A stretch of 10,661 nt of DNA from Bacteroidales bacterium (lineage in GTDB: Bacteria; Bacteroidota; Bacteroidia; Bacteroidales; 4484-276). Of this stretch, positions 1 through 8,270 are shown one piece after another (the stretch's first letter is position 1; the number at the start of each line of letters is the position of its first letter). The notes beneath the pieces are model-generated. The model was not told where the DNA came from and searched no databases. It was given only the letters and a program-made list of their open reading frames with translations. The stretch spans positions 1-10,661 of the forward strand of contig JAOZRY010000045.1 of assembly GCA_029939965.1 (NCBI GenBank), read 5' to 3'. Made by a program: the position numbers and the translations under genes.

Positions 1-2
1 TC

Positions 3-32
3 GCTGAGATCGAGGCGGACGAAGTGTTGTAA
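3..32 (+). CDS. Possible C-terminal tail of a gene entering from the left
   Basis: Nine codons (AEIEADEVL) and a TAA stop are open from the left edge in plus frame 3. The acidic composition would suit a soluble protein's C-terminus. Thirty bases cannot establish coding, and two minus-strand frames are also open here, so this is only a possibility. No function can be given. Confidence 0.15.
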   Translation, partial: AEIEADEVL

Positions 33-307
33 ATCAAGGAGTTTACTTTTGTAATGCGATGTGCAGAGCTTGCCGAAGTAACTGTTTTCAACACAAGTCC
101 AACGATGATATCGGCGTTTTCTGGCGCACTCAAAATAATGAATTGTAGTCAGAAAACAGCCTTCACAGAATACCAATTGGGTTGACACGGATTTTCGCGA
201 CTTAAATTAGCCGTACTAAAATAACGTGTAATTGTTTTGCGATTTACTAAATACCAGATAATGTAATAGTTACTTAGGGACTGCTGAAAAACCCAACACA
301 TTTTTAA

Positions 308-363
308 TATTTCGGTGCTCCGCCTGCCGTCTCACGTACTTGGGCAAGCGGAACACCGAAATA
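308..363 (-). repeat. Long hairpin, better paired in the minus-strand transcript
   Basis: Bases 308-328 pair with 343-363 around a 14-base loop. On the plus strand 19 of 21 positions pair and two are C-A mismatches (318/353 and 324/347). In RNA copied the other way both become G-U wobbles, giving an unbroken 21-bp stem. No T-run follows the stem on either strand, so it does not look like an ordinary intrinsic terminator. It may be a dispersed REP-like palindrome or part of the mobile-element remnant to its left. Function is unknown. Confidence 0.7.
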
Positions 364-504
364 ACCATGCCACTTTATAATAAATCGTAAATCGAATTAG
401 AGCCTTTTTACTTATAAAAATTAAGTATTTTATTACACATTATTTTTTATATTTTTACATCGCATTTTTTGAATAAAATTAGCACGAATTAAAACTTTTG
501 TCGA

Positions 505-3381
505 ATGTATAAAAAATATAAAACCACAGCAATGCTTTGGGCATATCTCAAATATTTACCTGTATTATTCCTATGTTTTTCATTTACAAAAACCGTTGCC
601 CAACCAGCAGAATCCATAGAATTAAAGGATCTTACCAAAACTGAAAAAAGTACCCTTCCACCGGGATGGGATTATCAATCAACATCCTCCAATCCACACG
701 GAATAATTGTGGTATTGGCAGCCAATCCCCGCATCAACGAAATTCCACTTAAATATGGCGATTTTATTGGAGCTTTTTATTTGGATGACTTTGGAGAAAT
801 GAAATGTGGTGGTGCCGATTTCTGGACTGATACAGATAATATAATTTTTCCGGTGTTTGGGAATGACAATGCAACCCCCGAAAAAGATGGATTTGGGTAC
901 GGAGAGCTAATGAATTTTAAGGTTTTTTATCAGGACACTCAAAAAGAATATGCCGTTGATAATTTGCAATGGGATCCGGAATATGCTACGGATGACAATT
1001 GGTATCCTTTAGGATTATCATCCATTACCGATTTGTCATGTAATATTGTTTTTGATGCTTATGCTACCATTTCGCCTAACCCAATATGTATTGGGGAAAT
1101 GGTAAATCTAAATGCCAATATTTTTATCGAAACTACCGGAAGCTATACTTATTTATGGTCATCCATTCCCGAAGGCTTTACTTCATCATTAATAAACACT
1201 ACTGACACACCACAAACTAACATCATCTACATTCTGGAAGTAACGGATGGCCTCAATGTTTCAAATCACGAAACCGCCTTAACAGTAAATGGAAATCCTG
1301 AAGTACAGACTGGAGATAACCCTACAATATGTACAAATCAAAGTGCAGAAATTACTGCAACTGCCAACAGCCATTCTTCGGTTATCTGGGCAACCCAGGG
1401 AGATGGAACTTTTCAGGATTCCGACAGCCTTTCTGCCATCTATTTTCCGGGCGATCTGGACATTGAATCCGGCCAGGCATTTTTAACCATCACAGCCTAC
1501 CCAATAAATCCTTGCACCGCCGAATCATCAGACGAAACAATTATTTCCCTTGCCCCACTACCTGTGGTAAACTCACCCTTAAGTCTTGTTTTTTGCGAAA
1601 ATCAGGAAATGATTATTGAAGCACAGGCAGAGAATTACACTTCTGCTGAATGGGTAACTAATGGTGATGGCACTTTTGAAAACCCATACAGCCTTACAAC
1701 ACAATATTTTCCAGGCACATCCGATCTGGATCTCAACGAATTTATTCTTACGGCATGTGTAAGTGCCATTTCGCCATGCCTGTTAGGCGCATGTACAAAT
1801 ATTCAGGTAAATACATACGATGTTCCGTCAGTAAACGTTCCGGGTTCACGTACAAGTTGCGAAGATACCCCTGTAAATATTAATAGTATTGCCTTCAATT
1901 ATTCATCATCAATATGGACAACCCAGGGAGATGGAACCTTTGCTAATCCCGGTATTTTAAGTACAAAATATTATCCCGGCTCTGAAGATATCTCAAACAA
2001 TGGAACAATCGTAACCATCCATGTGTATGGAAATGGGTTATGTGAGAATTATCCGGTGTCAAAGAATATCGAAATAATATTGATACCTCTTCCACAAGCG
2101 ATTGCAGGAGAGGATTCTGATATTTGTGATGGAGGTACAGTTCCTCTTGCAGGTTCAGCCTTTAACAATACGTATGTAATCTGGAGTACGGATGGAGATG
2201 GATTTTTTTCGAATAGCAATGATTTAAATGCTGTATATTTTCCCGGAAATGAAGATTTTAGTTCACAAAATTTCGATCTGTTTCTCTCCGCACATGCTGG
2301 TTATCCCTGCAATAATTCAATTACCGACACCATGTCGGTAAACGTATTACCGAATCCTGAGGTGGAGATCGGAATAAATGAGGATTTGATTTGCTTTGGA
2401 GATAATTACTATTTTGATCAAACAACCTTGTCTTATTCAAGTTCAATGGAATGGTTTACAATAAACGGTGGGGGCACGTTTGATGATAATTCATTGTTGC
2501 ACCCCACCTATTACCCAAATCCGGAAATAGATTATCTGCTTGGATGTATTTTTGTGGGTGTGCTGGCATACCCGGAAGAACCTTGCACCATTACCGCCGA
2601 TGACTACATGAGCTTTTGTTTTAATGCACCTCCGGAAGTTTATGCTGGCGATGATGCCACAATTATTACCGGCGAACCCTATACTCCAAACGCAATTGCA
2701 AGCAATTATTCATCGATAATTTGGGAAACAGCCGGCGATGGAACTTTCATTAACCCGACAGAGGTTTTAACGCAGTATTATCCTGGAGCAATGGATGCCG
2801 AAAACTATTTTGTTCGATTAAACATTACAGCCTTACCAAATAGTGAGTGCAATGTTTCCGTAACCGATACTATTAACCTTGTTGTACTTAAAAATCAACA
2901 AATTGTGTTAGCTGAAGGCATAACCGGATTATCAACCTATATTGATGTAACCGACAAATCATTTGAAGATGTAATAACACCTGTTTCGGGAGAACTGATT
3001 TTTGCTCAGAAATTTACACAAGTGTACTGGCCCGAATATAACATTAATACCATCGATGATTTTTCTAACCTGTTTGGATACAAAGTGATAATGAGTACAG
3101 GCGCAACATTGCAGATAGCGGGCTATGAGGTAACTGATAAAAGTATTTATTTAAATGATGGCTGGAATATTTTACCGGTTTTAACAGCATGTAATATTAA
3201 CAGTGAGTATTTAATTAACCAACTTGGTTCAGCCTTGATAATAATTACCGAAATGAATGGAAATGCTGTGGTATGGCCTGAAGGAAACGTGGTAACACTC
3301 GAAGAACTCATACCCGGAAAGGCATACATGATAAAGGTAAACCCAGGAGTTATTCTTAGCTACCCAGATTGCAATAAATAA
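505..3381 (+). CDS. Large secreted repeat protein, paralogue 1 (no T9SS sorting domain)
   Basis: This encodes a 958-residue exported protein of unknown function, probably a surface or matrix structural protein or adhesin (inference). A basic start (MYKKYK) and a hydrophobic stretch ending near TVAQ at about residue 33 form a signal peptide; the basic residues favour the ATG at 505 over the internal one at 532. Residues 51-175 form a GDFIGAF-type domain (PPGWD, KCGGADF, W-YPLGLS). Residues 182-263 are a PKD/Ig-like domain with YTYLWSS. Six repeats follow at about 264-351, 352-438, 440-528, 529-616, 617-707 and 708-796. Most carry W-x-T-x-GDG-x-F, then Y-x-PG, and a cysteine near each end; the fifth is an NGGGTF variant with four cysteines. 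Residues 797-958 are a duplicated YWPE/GWN module ending YPDCNK. No T9SS C-terminal domain is present and no coding remnant of one follows the stop. It is collinear with the next gene, which has two extra repeats. No catalytic motif was seen. Confidence 0.9.
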   Translation: MYKKYKTTAMLWAYLKYLPVLFLCFSFTKTVAQPAESIELKDLTKTEKSTLPPGWDYQSTSSNPHGIIVVLAANPRINEIPLKYGDFIGAFYLDDFGEMKCGGADFWTDTDNIIFPVFGNDNATPEKDGFGYGELMNFKVFYQDTQKEYAVDNLQWDPEYATDDNWYPLGLSSITDLSCNIVFDAYATISPNPICIGEMVNLNANIFIETTGSYTYLWSSIPEGFTSSLINTTDTPQTNIIYILEVTDGLNVSNHETALTVNGNPEVQTGDNPTICTNQSAEITATANSHSSVIWATQGDGTFQDSDSLSAIYFPGDLDIESGQAFLTITAYPINPCTAESSDETIISLAPLPVVNSPLSLVFCENQEMIIEAQAENYTSAEWVTNGDGTFENPYSLTTQYFPGTSDLDLNEFILTACVSAISPCLLGACTNIQVNTYDVPSVNVPGSRTSCEDTPVNINSIAFNYSSSIWTTQGDGTFANPGILSTKYYPGSEDISNNGTIVTIHVYGNGLCENYPVSKNIEIILIPLPQAIAGEDSDICDGGTVPLAGSAFNNTYVIWSTDGDGFFSNSNDLNAVYFPGNEDFSSQNFDLFLSAHAGYPCNNSITDTMSVNVLPNPEVEIGINEDLICFGDNYYFDQTTLSYSSSMEWFTINGGGTFDDNSLLHPTYYPNPEIDYLLGCIFVGVLAYPEEPCTITADDYMSFCFNAPPEVYAGDDATIITGEPYTPNAIASNYSSIIWETAGDGTFINPTEVLTQYYPGAMDAENYFVRLNITALPNSECNVSVTDTINLVVLKNQQIVLAEGITGLSTYIDVTDKSFEDVITPVSGELIFAQKFTQVYWPEYNINTIDDFSNLFGYKVIMSTGATLQIAGYEVTDKSIYLNDGWNILPVLTACNINSEYLINQLGSALIIITEMNGNAVVWPEGNVVTLEELIPGKAYMIKVNPGVILSYPDCNK
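1294..2892 (+). repeat. Six in-frame protein repeats of about 88 residues
   Basis: These are tandem, diverged coding repeats within the first large gene. The consensus core is NYSSxxWxTxGDGTF, then 8-10 residues to Y[FY]PG, then D. Spacing from core to core is about 85-92 codons. The third repeat bears the signature PGSRTxC, also found in the third repeat of the next gene. The fifth is the NGGG class. The sixth has lost its leading cysteine (ITGEPY in its place) but keeps the trailing one. Confidence 0.9.
2893..3378 (+). other. Duplicated YWPE/GWN C-terminal module of paralogue 1
   Basis: Residues 797-958 consist of two related halves. Half one has ITGLSTY, IFAQKFTQVYWPEYNINTI and GYKVIM. 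Half two has GWNILPV, IIITE, VVWPEGNV, then PGKAYMIKV. I recall similar tandem modules near the ends of many Bacteroidota extracellular proteins, but I know of no assigned function. Cys896 and Cys956 sit 60 residues apart; the third paralogue has the same pair. Confidence 0.75.
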
Positions 3382-3929
3382 ATTATCGCAAAATTGGTCT
3401 TTGGCATTAATTTTGTTATTGTTTTTTTCCCATTTTTGTATTCCCCTCTTTTTCTGTTACTTACAAAATTCATTCGCAAAATAGTCGCAAATTATTCCCA
3501 TTATGAAAAATGATAAATTTCATTGCATATAATATTAATCACATTTATATATTTTCATTTCCACATATTAAAAAACTCGCATGAACAAATAATTCCATTG
3601 GTAAAACAATTCATCTCTCAAACATTCCATTATTCAATGCGAAGAAATATTGAAACCCCCTCAGGGTAATGCAAACCCATGTGTTACAGCAATTTTAAAA
3701 TGGTGACCGCAAATTAAATAAACATTTACATAGTACAATATTAACACAAAAGAACATAGAGCTGATAATTACACTATCTGATTATCGGGTTGACTTCAAG
3801 TTACAAAACCCAAATCGAAACAACATTTCCTAATGTTATACAATTCCAATTTCGATAAACACGTAAAAACTTTGTCATTGCCTATCGGTAGAATTAATTT
3901 CGTTTTACAACAACTAAAAATAATGTATC
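3382..3929. other. AT-rich 548-base gap between paralogues 1 and 2
   Basis: No gene is supported. An open frame beginning at 3833 runs into the next gene out of frame and is not credible. Apart from the weak terminator at the left end, only short hairpins are visible (for example acccc-tca-gggt near 3656-3668). The nearest promoter-like element to the next gene is aaactttg at 3867-3874, a partial match to TAnnTTTG with no clear upstream element, so I do not call it. There is no remnant of a sorting domain following paralogue 1. Confidence 0.55.
3389..3428 (+). terminator. Weak candidate terminator after paralogue 1
   Basis: Seven bases (3389-3395, caaaatt) pair with 3409-3415 (aattttg) around a 13-base loop, followed by ttattg and seven T at 3422-3428. 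The stem is AT-rich and the T-run is set back from it, so this is much weaker than the other two terminators. Confidence 0.3.
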
Positions 3930-6900
3930 ATGAAAACAAAATATACAACTCCGATTTTTTGCATAATTTTTTTACTCTCTGCAATTTTTTCATTAACCTC
4001 AAAAGCACAAGAAAACACACCACTACCGCCAGGCTGGGATTTCCAATCCACCTCCTCAAACCCACATGGATTAATAATAATGCTTGAGGCCAATCCACGT
4101 ATTAATGACATCTCTTTACAGCCTGGAGATTACATCGGTGCATTTTATATCGATGATGATGGCGAACAAAAATGTGGTGGTGCTGATTTTTTATTGAGCG
4201 ATGAAAACATCATATTCACTATATTTGGTGATGACAACGAAACCCCTTTGAAAGATGGGTTTGGTTTTGGAGAAGAAATGCACTTTAAAGTGTTTTCATG
4301 GGTAACACAAAAAGAGTATGATGTGGATTTGATAGACTGGGATCCGGACTATGCCACCACAAATAAGTGGTATCCGCTTGGCTTGTCGGCTGTTACAAAT
4401 TTGATTAGTTATGTAGAATTTGATGCTTATGCATCAGCAGTACAAAACCCTGTGTGCATTGGCAACGCTGTTTCATTAGAAGCAAATATTTTTCAAGGAA
4501 CAACCGGTAACTATACCTATTTATGGTCGTCAATCCCGGCAGGATTTACATCAACACTTCAATATCCTAACCATACTCCAATAATAACAACAACTTATCA
4601 ATTAGTGGTAAATGATGGTATTTTAACTTCGAGTCATGAATTAGTAGTAGTTGTAAATGAGCCTCCAACTGTTGATGCAGGCGAAGACATTACAATATGT
4701 CCTGCAGGATGTGCAGAATTAAACCCAACAGTACAAAATTACTCAGGGATTATCTGGGAAACAACAGGTGATGGCACCTTTAACAACCCTGAGTTGCAAA
4801 ACCCGGTTTACATTCCCGGATCCAATGATATTGAAGTGGGTAATATAGAACTTTCAACAACCGTAAATCCTTTGTTGGCATGTACTGTTTATGCTTCCGA
4901 TAATGTTAATGTTGTCATCCTGCCAATCCCAACTATTGGCATTTCAAACGAAATTGAATACTGCAACAACCAGGATATAATTTTAGATCCGAATATTGAA
5001 AACTACTCAGCCATTGCCTGGACAACTGATGGTGACGGAACTTTCGAAAATCCAAACACAGAAACAACCCAATATTTCCCGGGGCCAAATGATCTGGCTC
5101 AACAAGAATTCTCACTTCACATTTGCGCTGCGGCAATAGAACCTTTGCCTGGTGAAGTTTGCTGGCAGATATTAGTAACTACTTTTGAGCCACCCACAGT
5201 AAATGCACCCGGTTCTAGGACAAAATGTGATAATATTCCGGTTCCGCTAAATAGTGTTGCCTATAACTATAACTCTATACTCTGGACTACCGAAGGTGAC
5301 GGAACCTTTGAAAACCCGGAAAGCCTCAACACATTTTATTATACGGGTGAATCTGATAAGGCTAACGGTGGCACAACCGTTTCAGTTAATGCCTTTGGTT
5401 TTGGCGCATGTGAAGTTTTTCCAGCCACCAAAAACACAACCATCAACCTAAATCCCTCTCCAACCGTAAATGCGGGCAACGAAACTGTATTGTGCAGTGG
5501 CAATTATCTGCAACTTAATGCTTCAGCCGAAAACTATGCCGGATTGATGTGGGTAACATCGGGAGATGGGTTTTTTACAAATATGAATATCACCAATCCT
5601 ACTTACATTCCGGGTGTAAACGACAACACCAACGGAAGCTTTACCGTAACCCTCACTGCATATCCACTTTCCCCTTGCACTGCCTCTGTAAATGATGAAC
5701 TTTACATCACAATTGTTGAAGAGCCTACAGTAGAAATATTAACGGAAGACAACCAAAACTACCCCATGGGACAAGTACTGGAATTGAGCACTGAGAGCAA
5801 TAATTACGAATCGATCCTCTGGGAAACCACCGGAGATGGAAGCTTTGACAATCCTCAAAGCCCAAACCCCGGCTACACACCAGGGTCTGTAACTGATGCT
5901 TCAGGAGAGCCAATCACACTCTCGGTAACAGCATTTGCTGCCACCAACTGCGGAAATAATGTATCCGATCTGATTACAGCCACCTTCTCAATTCAGGCTA
6001 CAGTTTACGCCGGTATTGATATTATTACCTGCGATGAACCGGTTTCTCTTATGGCCAACAGTCAGTTTTGCGAATCTGTTTTGTGGGAAACAAATGGGGA
6101 TGGCACATTTAATGACCTTACATCACTTTCGCCAACCTACAATCCCGGCCAAAACGACATTAGTACAGGAATGGTTGAACTTTGCATTACTGGTACTTAT
6201 GGTGAAAATTTAACGGTTTCTGACTGCCTGAATATTTCTATAGCAACAAATCCAGTTATTAATTTTGGTTTTGATCAGGTTGATGTATGCTTTAATGAAA
6301 CGGTTCCACTCGAATTGATTAGTGCCACCAATTATTCATCCATTTTATGGTACACAACCAATGGCGGTGGATATTTTAACAATAATGGAAACACTTCAAC
6401 AACGTATATTCCATCACCCTCAGTTGATTACACTCAAGGCTGTATTCATATTTTTGCGTTAGCTCAGCCAATAGCCCCATGTAGCATTGTATCAGAAGAA
6501 ATTGTTGATATTTGCTTTATTAATAATCCTGAAGCCGATGCCGGAGAAGATTTTACAATTACAGAAAACGATACGTTTTTTCTATCACCCATTGTTAACG
6601 GACAAAGCGAAGTAGTATGGCAAACTTCTGGTGATGGAACATTTAGTAACACATCTGCCCTATCACCCGAATATTTTCCGGGCGAAGAAGATATTGCTAA
6701 TGGCGAAGCAGAACTTACAATCATTGCCTATCCTTCAGCAACCTGTATCACACCCGCATTCGACTTCCTTACAGTAACCATTTATCGGGTACACAGCATT
6801 GTTATCCCTGAAGGATGGAGCGGATTTTCATCGTATGTTGGAAATAATACCGATTTTGAAATTGCACTGGAGTCTGTCGCAGATCAACTGATGATTGCAC

Positions 6901-7934
6901 AAACAATGTCAGGAATATACTGGCCTGAAGGAGGTATTAACACTATTGGAAATTTTTCGAACGCAACAGGTTATAAAATCAAAATGACCGAAAGCATAAT
7001 ATTGAACTTAACCGGACCAGCAACATCTGTAAGCACAGTTGAATTAACCCAGGGGTGGAATCTAATCCCGGTACTTTCATCAAATTATATTAATTACAAC
7101 GATATAATCAGCCAGTTAGGAGATAACCTGATAGTGATGAAAGAGATAGCCGGAAATGGCATCATCTGGCCGGAAATGGGCATTTATAACATTCCGGTTC
7201 TTAAGCCCGGAAGTGCTTATATTATTGCTGTTAACGAAAACACCTCCATCACCTTTGATGAATTCGGTGAAATGAAAAACGGAATTGTTGATACATATCC
7301 TAACGATGAAAATAACTCCCCATGGATTGTAACCGAACGTACAACCATTACTCATTCTGTGGCTTTTGCACAAAACTCGCTCGGCAACCTAAGCAATGGT
7401 GATTACATAGCTGCTTTCAACGAAAACAACATTTGCGTTGGCCTGACAGAAATATCCAACCAAAATCAAAATATAGCATTAACAATATTTGGAGATGAAA
7501 ACCTCACACCAAATATTGAAGGAATGATAATTGGCGAAAAAATTCATTTTAAGGTTTATAAAGAAAGTACAGATGAAATCATCCCTGTCTCCGTCGCCTT
7601 CAACACTACATTCCTTTCTTCAGATGGTCTTTTTACCGAAAATGGCCTTTCGGTTGTTGAAAGAATTACAATAAAATCGACATCTGTATCTGAAACCATG
7701 GCCAATAATGTTTCGGTTTACCCAAATCCATGTAAAGGTAAACTCACTTTTTCGGCGGAAAACGTATTTTCCTCCTACACAATCTCAATCAGCGACCTCA
7801 ATGGCAGACCCATTTTAGAAGAAAATTTAAGTGGCCAAACCCAGATTGATCTTTCTGTATATCCAAAAGGATTTTACATTGTGGTTATTAATGGAGATAA
7901 CTATAGAAAAATAGAAAAACTCATATTGAAGTAA
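3930..7934 (+). CDS. Large T9SS-secreted repeat protein, paralogue 2
   Basis: This encodes a 1334-residue protein predicted to cross the inner membrane by its signal peptide (residues 1-27, ending SKAQ) and the outer membrane by Type IX secretion. Domains in order: GDYIGAF domain (31-158, with KCGGADF and W-YPLGLS); PKD/Ig-like domain (163-243, YTYLWSS); eight repeats at about 245-331, 332-419, 421-508, 509-596, 598-686, 688-772, 774-864 (NGGGYF class) and 866-952; duplicated YWPE/GWN module (954-1110); a second, diverged GDYIAAF domain (about 1118-1249, with LTIFGDENLTP and HFKVYKES); and a T9SS type A sorting domain (1258-1334) with VYPNPCKGKL, ISDLNGRPIL and YPKGFYIVVI. The sorting domain is normally removed on the cell surface as the cargo is attached or released (family knowledge). 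The binding partner is unknown and no catalytic residues are seen; adhesin or surface-layer role is inference. Relative to paralogue 1, repeats five and six look like an insertion. Confidence 0.93.
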   Translation: MKTKYTTPIFCIIFLLSAIFSLTSKAQENTPLPPGWDFQSTSSNPHGLIIMLEANPRINDISLQPGDYIGAFYIDDDGEQKCGGADFLLSDENIIFTIFGDDNETPLKDGFGFGEEMHFKVFSWVTQKEYDVDLIDWDPDYATTNKWYPLGLSAVTNLISYVEFDAYASAVQNPVCIGNAVSLEANIFQGTTGNYTYLWSSIPAGFTSTLQYPNHTPIITTTYQLVVNDGILTSSHELVVVVNEPPTVDAGEDITICPAGCAELNPTVQNYSGIIWETTGDGTFNNPELQNPVYIPGSNDIEVGNIELSTTVNPLLACTVYASDNVNVVILPIPTIGISNEIEYCNNQDIILDPNIENYSAIAWTTDGDGTFENPNTETTQYFPGPNDLAQQEFSLHICAAAIEPLPGEVCWQILVTTFEPPTVNAPGSRTKCDNIPVPLNSVAYNYNSILWTTEGDGTFENPESLNTFYYTGESDKANGGTTVSVNAFGFGACEVFPATKNTTINLNPSPTVNAGNETVLCSGNYLQLNASAENYAGLMWVTSGDGFFTNMNITNPTYIPGVNDNTNGSFTVTLTAYPLSPCTASVNDELYITIVEEPTVEILTEDNQNYPMGQVLELSTESNNYESILWETTGDGSFDNPQSPNPGYTPGSVTDASGEPITLSVTAFAATNCGNNVSDLITATFSIQATVYAGIDIITCDEPVSLMANSQFCESVLWETNGDGTFNDLTSLSPTYNPGQNDISTGMVELCITGTYGENLTVSDCLNISIATNPVINFGFDQVDVCFNETVPLELISATNYSSILWYTTNGGGYFNNNGNTSTTYIPSPSVDYTQGCIHIFALAQPIAPCSIVSEEIVDICFINNPEADAGEDFTITENDTFFLSPIVNGQSEVVWQTSGDGTFSNTSALSPEYFPGEEDIANGEAELTIIAYPSATCITPAFDFLTVTIYRVHSIVIPEGWSGFSSYVGNNTDFEIALESVADQLMIAQTMSGIYWPEGGINTIGNFSNATGYKIKMTESIILNLTGPATSVSTVELTQGWNLIPVLSSNYINYNDIISQLGDNLIVMKEIAGNGIIWPEMGIYNIPVLKPGSAYIIAVNENTSITFDEFGEMKNGIVDTYPNDENNSPWIVTERTTITHSVAFAQNSLGNLSNGDYIAAFNENNICVGLTEISNQNQNIALTIFGDENLTPNIEGMIIGEKIHFKVYKESTDEIIPVSVAFNTTFLSSDGLFTENGLSVVERITIKSTSVSETMANNVSVYPNPCKGKLTFSAENVFSSYTISISDLNGRPILEENLSGQTQIDLSVYPKGFYIVVINGDNYRKIEKLILK
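4662..6785 (+). repeat. Eight in-frame protein repeats of about 88 residues
   Basis: These repeats follow the same plan as those in paralogue 1. Repeats one to four match its first four in order, including PGSRTxC in the third. Repeat five lacks the leading cysteine. Repeat six has four cysteines in unusual places (701, 714, 752, 766). Repeat seven is the NGGG class with the extra QGC and ICF cysteines. Repeat eight has ITEND where the leading cysteine would be. Confidence 0.9.
6789..7259 (+). other. Duplicated YWPE/GWN module of paralogue 2
   Basis: Residues 954-1110 repeat the two-half plan: EGWSGFSSYV, IAQTMSGIYWPEGGINTIG, GYKIKM, then QGWNLIPVL, LIVMKEIAG, IIWPEMG and PGSAYIIAV. Both cysteines of the equivalent modules in paralogues 1 and 3 are absent here, and the chain continues instead of stopping. 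Confidence 0.75.
7281..7676 (+). other. Second GD-YI-AAF domain in paralogue 2
   Basis: Residues 1118-1249 resemble a diverged copy of the N-terminal domain of the same protein: GDYIAAF matches GDYIGAF, LTIFGDENLTPNIEG matches FTIFGDDNETPLKDG, IGEKIHFKVY matches FGEEMHFKVF, and ENGLSVV aligns with YPLGLSAV. The protein is thus bracketed by two copies of one fold. I recall this domain directly after YWPE/GWN modules in other Bacteroidota secreted proteins; its function is not known to me. Confidence 0.7.
7701..7931 (+). other. T9SS type A sorting domain (C-terminal signal)
   Basis: Residues 1258-1334 have the usual length (about 75 residues), position at the extreme C-terminus, and the typical sequence landmarks: VYPNPCKGKL, a central SISDLNGRP strand, YPKGFYIVVI and a basic tail KIEKLILK. 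This is the recognition signal for the Type IX translocon. It is the only one in the window. Confidence 0.93.
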
Positions 7935-7958
7935 ATTAATAAATTGAAGTGAACTTGG

Positions 7959-7993
7959 AAAACCTTTGGAATATATTTCTAAAGGTTTTTTTT
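7959..7993 (+). terminator. Intrinsic terminator of paralogue 2
   Basis: Bases 7959-7971 pair with 7977-7989 (aaaacctttgga / tctaaaggtttt with one G-U) around a five-base loop, followed directly by T to 7993, giving an eight-T run. It starts 24 bases after the stop codon, which supports paralogue 3 being separately transcribed. Confidence 0.85.
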
Positions 7994-8020
7994 ATCGAAA
8001 AAAAGGCGTCTTTTATTATT

Positions 8021-8082
8021 AACAAATAGTACTTTACAATTTTGCCCCGCACTACGAGTACGGGGCATTTAAATTATTTGTT
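8021..8082 (-). repeat. Nested palindrome with GC-rich core
   Basis: The core pairs 8043-8053 with 8057-8067 (tgccccg-x-act / agt-x-cggggca) around a three-base loop. An outer pair joins 8021-8028 (aacaaata) to 8075-8082 (tatttgtt), with aattt/aaatt (8038-8042, 8071-8075) as an alternative middle pairing. The one core mismatch (C8050, A8060) becomes a G-U in minus-strand RNA, giving 11 unbroken pairs. The G+C-rich core stands out sharply from its surroundings. It may be a dispersed REP-like element or a second terminator; no strong T-run follows. Confidence 0.65.
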
Positions 8083-8270
8083 CACCCCGTGAAATACTAT
8101 TTTCGTTTTATGCTTTTATTTAATGTGGTAAACCAATGAATGAAAGATGCCAAAAAAAAACAGCGAAAAAATAAATTCTCTTTTTGAAAATTCCTATTAA
8201 TAAGCACTTACTCAGAAATAGCCTCCTTTGTATAAACTCAATAATTAAAAAATAAAATATTGGATAAATA

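Larger units (their letters stand above)
1..504. other. Intergenic region with possible mobile-element remnant
   Basis: No supportable complete gene lies here. Bases 1-120 are about 44% G+C, clearly richer than the AT-rich bases after 380. On the plus strand one frame reads AEIEADEVL then a stop at 30-32, which could be the tail of a gene entering from the left. On the minus strand two frames are open from about 150 and 212 to the left edge, but neither has an ATG, and two overlapping open frames suggest non-coding DNA. An 8-bp inverted repeat pairs 116-123 with 150-157. The string gggactgctgaaaaac at 277-292 resembles a transposon terminal repeat, but no partner end is present. From about 380 to 504 the sequence is AT-rich leader for the first large gene. 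A degenerate promoter element (TATATTTT, 448-455) is the best candidate I see and is weak. Confidence 0.4.

Noticed and set aside
44..51. TACTTTTG matching TAnnTTTG in the left block
   Set aside because: There is no -33 element at suitable spacing and no nearby downstream start; a chance match is likely in AT-rich DNA.
493..500. aacttttg as a -7 promoter element for paralogue 1
   Set aside because: It is only four bases before the start codon, so transcription would begin inside the gene; it also matches the consensus imperfectly.
3640..3810. Riboswitch or structured leader upstream of paralogue 2
   Set aside because: Only 4-5 bp stems (for example accc/gggt near 3656-3668) are visible and no known riboswitch core was recognised.
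3833..4087. 84-codon open frame overlapping the start of paralogue 2
   Set aside because: It is out of frame with, and runs into, the signal peptide and first domain of a clearly real gene, and has no recognisable features.
6464..6724. 86-codon minus-strand open frame inside paralogue 2
   Set aside because: It lies opposite the conserved NGGG and GDG repeats, and its serine- and proline-rich translation is what the reverse of that repeat sequence gives.
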